64,000 nucleotides of DNA from Actinomyces procaprae (GTDB taxonomy: Bacteria; Actinomycetota; Actinomycetes; Actinomycetales; Actinomycetaceae): contig NZ_CP039292.1 in the NCBI RefSeq assembly GCF_004798665.1, positions 1,674,001 to 1,738,000 of the forward strand, written 5' to 3'. The stretch's first letter is position 1, and every line of letters starts with the position of its first letter. This document shows, piece after piece, positions 63,074 through 64,000 of the stretch. The notes under the pieces were generated by a model. The model saw only the letters and a list, made by a program, of their open reading frames with translations, made no database searches and was not told the origin of the DNA. The translations under genes and the position numbers were made by a program.

Positions 63074-64000
63074 CTACGGCCGCTGCGCCCCGCCCGCCAG
63101 GCGCCGGGCGGCCGCGCAGATCCCTCCGCAGTCCATCCCGAAGTCCGCCAGCAGCTCCTCGCGCGCCCCGGTGGGGAGGAAGCGCCTGGGCACGCCCAGC
63201 CGGGCCACCCGCGCCACCGCGCCCACTCCCTCGGCGAGCGCCGCATCCTCAACGGCGTCACGCAGCTGCGAGCCGACACCGCCCTCCACGAGCCCGTCCT
63301 CCACGACCAGCACGCCGTGCGCGTCCCGAGCCATGGCCACCAGCGCCAGGGGAACGGGAACCGGCCAGCGGGGGCAGACCACTCGCACGTCCAGGCCCTC
63401 GGCAGCCAGCTGCCGCCCCGCGTCGAGGGCCGTACCCGCCATTGCACCCACGCCGACCAGCAGCAGTCGGCCAGCTGCCTCACCCGCACTGCCCGAAGCG
63501 GTGCCACCCTGAACCGGGGCCGACTCGGCGCACGGCTCCAGCAGCACATCCACCGCGCCGAAGGGGCCGTCCTCCTCCCCCACCGTACGCACCGCGGGCA
63601 AGGGCGCCGGGAGTGAGCCCTTGGGGTAGCGCACCACCGTGGGGCCATCGTCCACCCCGACCGCGTCCCGCACGGCCTGCCGCAAGGTGGCCTCGTCGCG
63701 GGGCGCGGCCAGATGCAGTCCGGGCACGTGCGCCAGCAGCGCCATGTCCCACATGCCATTGTGGCTGGCACCGTCGGTACCGGTGATGCCGGCGCGATCC
63801 AGCAGGATGGTCACGCCCGCCCGGTGCAGCCCCACATCCATGAGCACCTGGTCGAAGGCGCGGTTGAGGAATGTCGCATACAGGGCGACCACCGGGTGCA
63901 TTCCGGCGAAGGCCATGCCTGCTGCGCAGGTCAGCGCATGCTGCTCGGCGATCCCGACGTCGACGACGCGCTCGGGCAGGGCGTCGGCCAGCGGCTGCAG
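63074..64000 (-). CDS. dxs: 1-deoxy-D-xylulose-5-phosphate synthase, C-terminal part
   Basis: The 3' part of a thiamine-diphosphate enzyme that starts the non-mevalonate isoprenoid pathway from pyruvate and glyceraldehyde 3-phosphate. The visible 308 codons begin in the pyrimidine-binding domain (RVVDVGIAEQHALTCAAGMA, where Glu is the cofactor-contacting residue), continue through DRAGITGTDGASHNGMWDMA and end in the transketolase C-domain (GVLVVEDGLVEGGVGSQLRD). The gene continues past the right edge of the window. Confidence 0.95.
   Translation of the reverse strand: MQPLADALPERVVDVGIAEQHALTCAAGMAFAGMHPVVALYATFLNRAFDQVLMDVGLHRAGVTILLDRAGITGTDGASHNGMWDMALLAHVPGLHLAAPRDEATLRQAVRDAVGVDDGPTVVRYPKGSLPAPLPAVRTVGEEDGPFGAVDVLLEPCAESAPVQGGTASGSAGEAAGRLLLVGVGAMAGTALDAGRQLAAEGLDVRVVCPRWPVPVPLALVAMARDAHGVLVVEDGLVEGGVGSQLRDAVEDAALAEGVGAVARVARLGVPRRFLPTGAREELLADFGMDCGGICAAARRLAGGAQRP

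Noticed and set aside
62839..63771. Minus-strand frame of about 310 residues overlapping dxs
   Set aside because: It is a Trp/Arg/Gly/Ser-rich out-of-frame shadow of dxs, which is clearly coding.

Overview
The window is 64 kb of high-GC bacterial chromosome. It almost certainly comes from an actinobacterium, most likely a facultatively anaerobic member of the Actinomycetaceae such as Actinomyces or a close relative (inference). The backbone order thrS - HIT - pgsA - patA - pimA, then yebC - ruvC - ruvA - ruvB - yajC - secD - secF - apt - relA - MBL hydrolase - hisS - aspS, is the order I recall for Mycobacterium tuberculosis (around Rv2614c to Rv2572c). Pyruvate formate-lyase genes and paired FemAB-type and ATP-grasp peptidoglycan ligases fit an anaerobic, lysine/ornithine-bridge actinomycete.

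Region by region. 1-2.8 kb: end of a DUF4232-like protein, then an ABC ATPase translationally coupled to a large membrane protein. 2.8-7.6 kb: aspS and two membrane-anchored surface proteins, the second apparently frameshifted. 7.6-8.5 kb: a non-coding gap. 8.5-12.5 kb: a DEAD-box helicase and a CPA2 antiporter. 12.5-18.4 kb: two coupled membrane GTPases, hisS and an MBL hydrolase whose 3' end has been tandemly duplicated. 18.6-21.1 kb: a DUF349 protein and a SpoU-type rRNA methyltransferase. 21.2-26.3 kb: a less GC-rich accessory island of exported and anchored proteins of unknown function, including a 2.2 kb gene broken by two compensating frameshifts. 26.6-37.2 kb: relA, apt, secFD, yajC, ruvBAC and yebC. 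37.3 kb: a short tandem repeat array. 37.4-45.5 kb: NUDIX, PrsW and LemA-like proteins and the phosphatidylinositol-mannoside genes up to thrS. 45.6-48.3 kb: peptidoglycan-bridge type ligases and tRNA-Val/tRNA-Gly. 48.5-53.5 kb: glgX-treY for glycogen and trehalose metabolism. 53.6-56.8 kb: a second FemAB ligase, a DUF3000 protein and RNase D. 57.1-58.6 kb: a decayed IS256-family element. 58.9-59.1 kb: a strikingly regular mirror-image repeat array. 59.3-62.7 kb: a pyruvate formate-lyase system whose glycyl-radical domain is a separate gene. 63.1-64 kb: the 3' part of dxs.

How the genes connect. Several sets are coupled by ATGA/GTGA overlaps and are probably co-translated: the ABC pair; the GTPase pair; apt-secF-secD; PrsW and its LemA-like neighbour; pgsA-patA-pimA; glgX-treY; DUF3000-rnd. 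The most unusual items are the 190-bp mirrored 19-bp-period array at 58878-59066, the split pyruvate formate-lyase, the 21-26 kb exported-protein island, the 23-bp dyad array at 37286-37392, and a recurring link between apparent frameshifts and CCCGG(G) runs. I found no CRISPR array, rRNA gene, prophage or complete insertion sequence.
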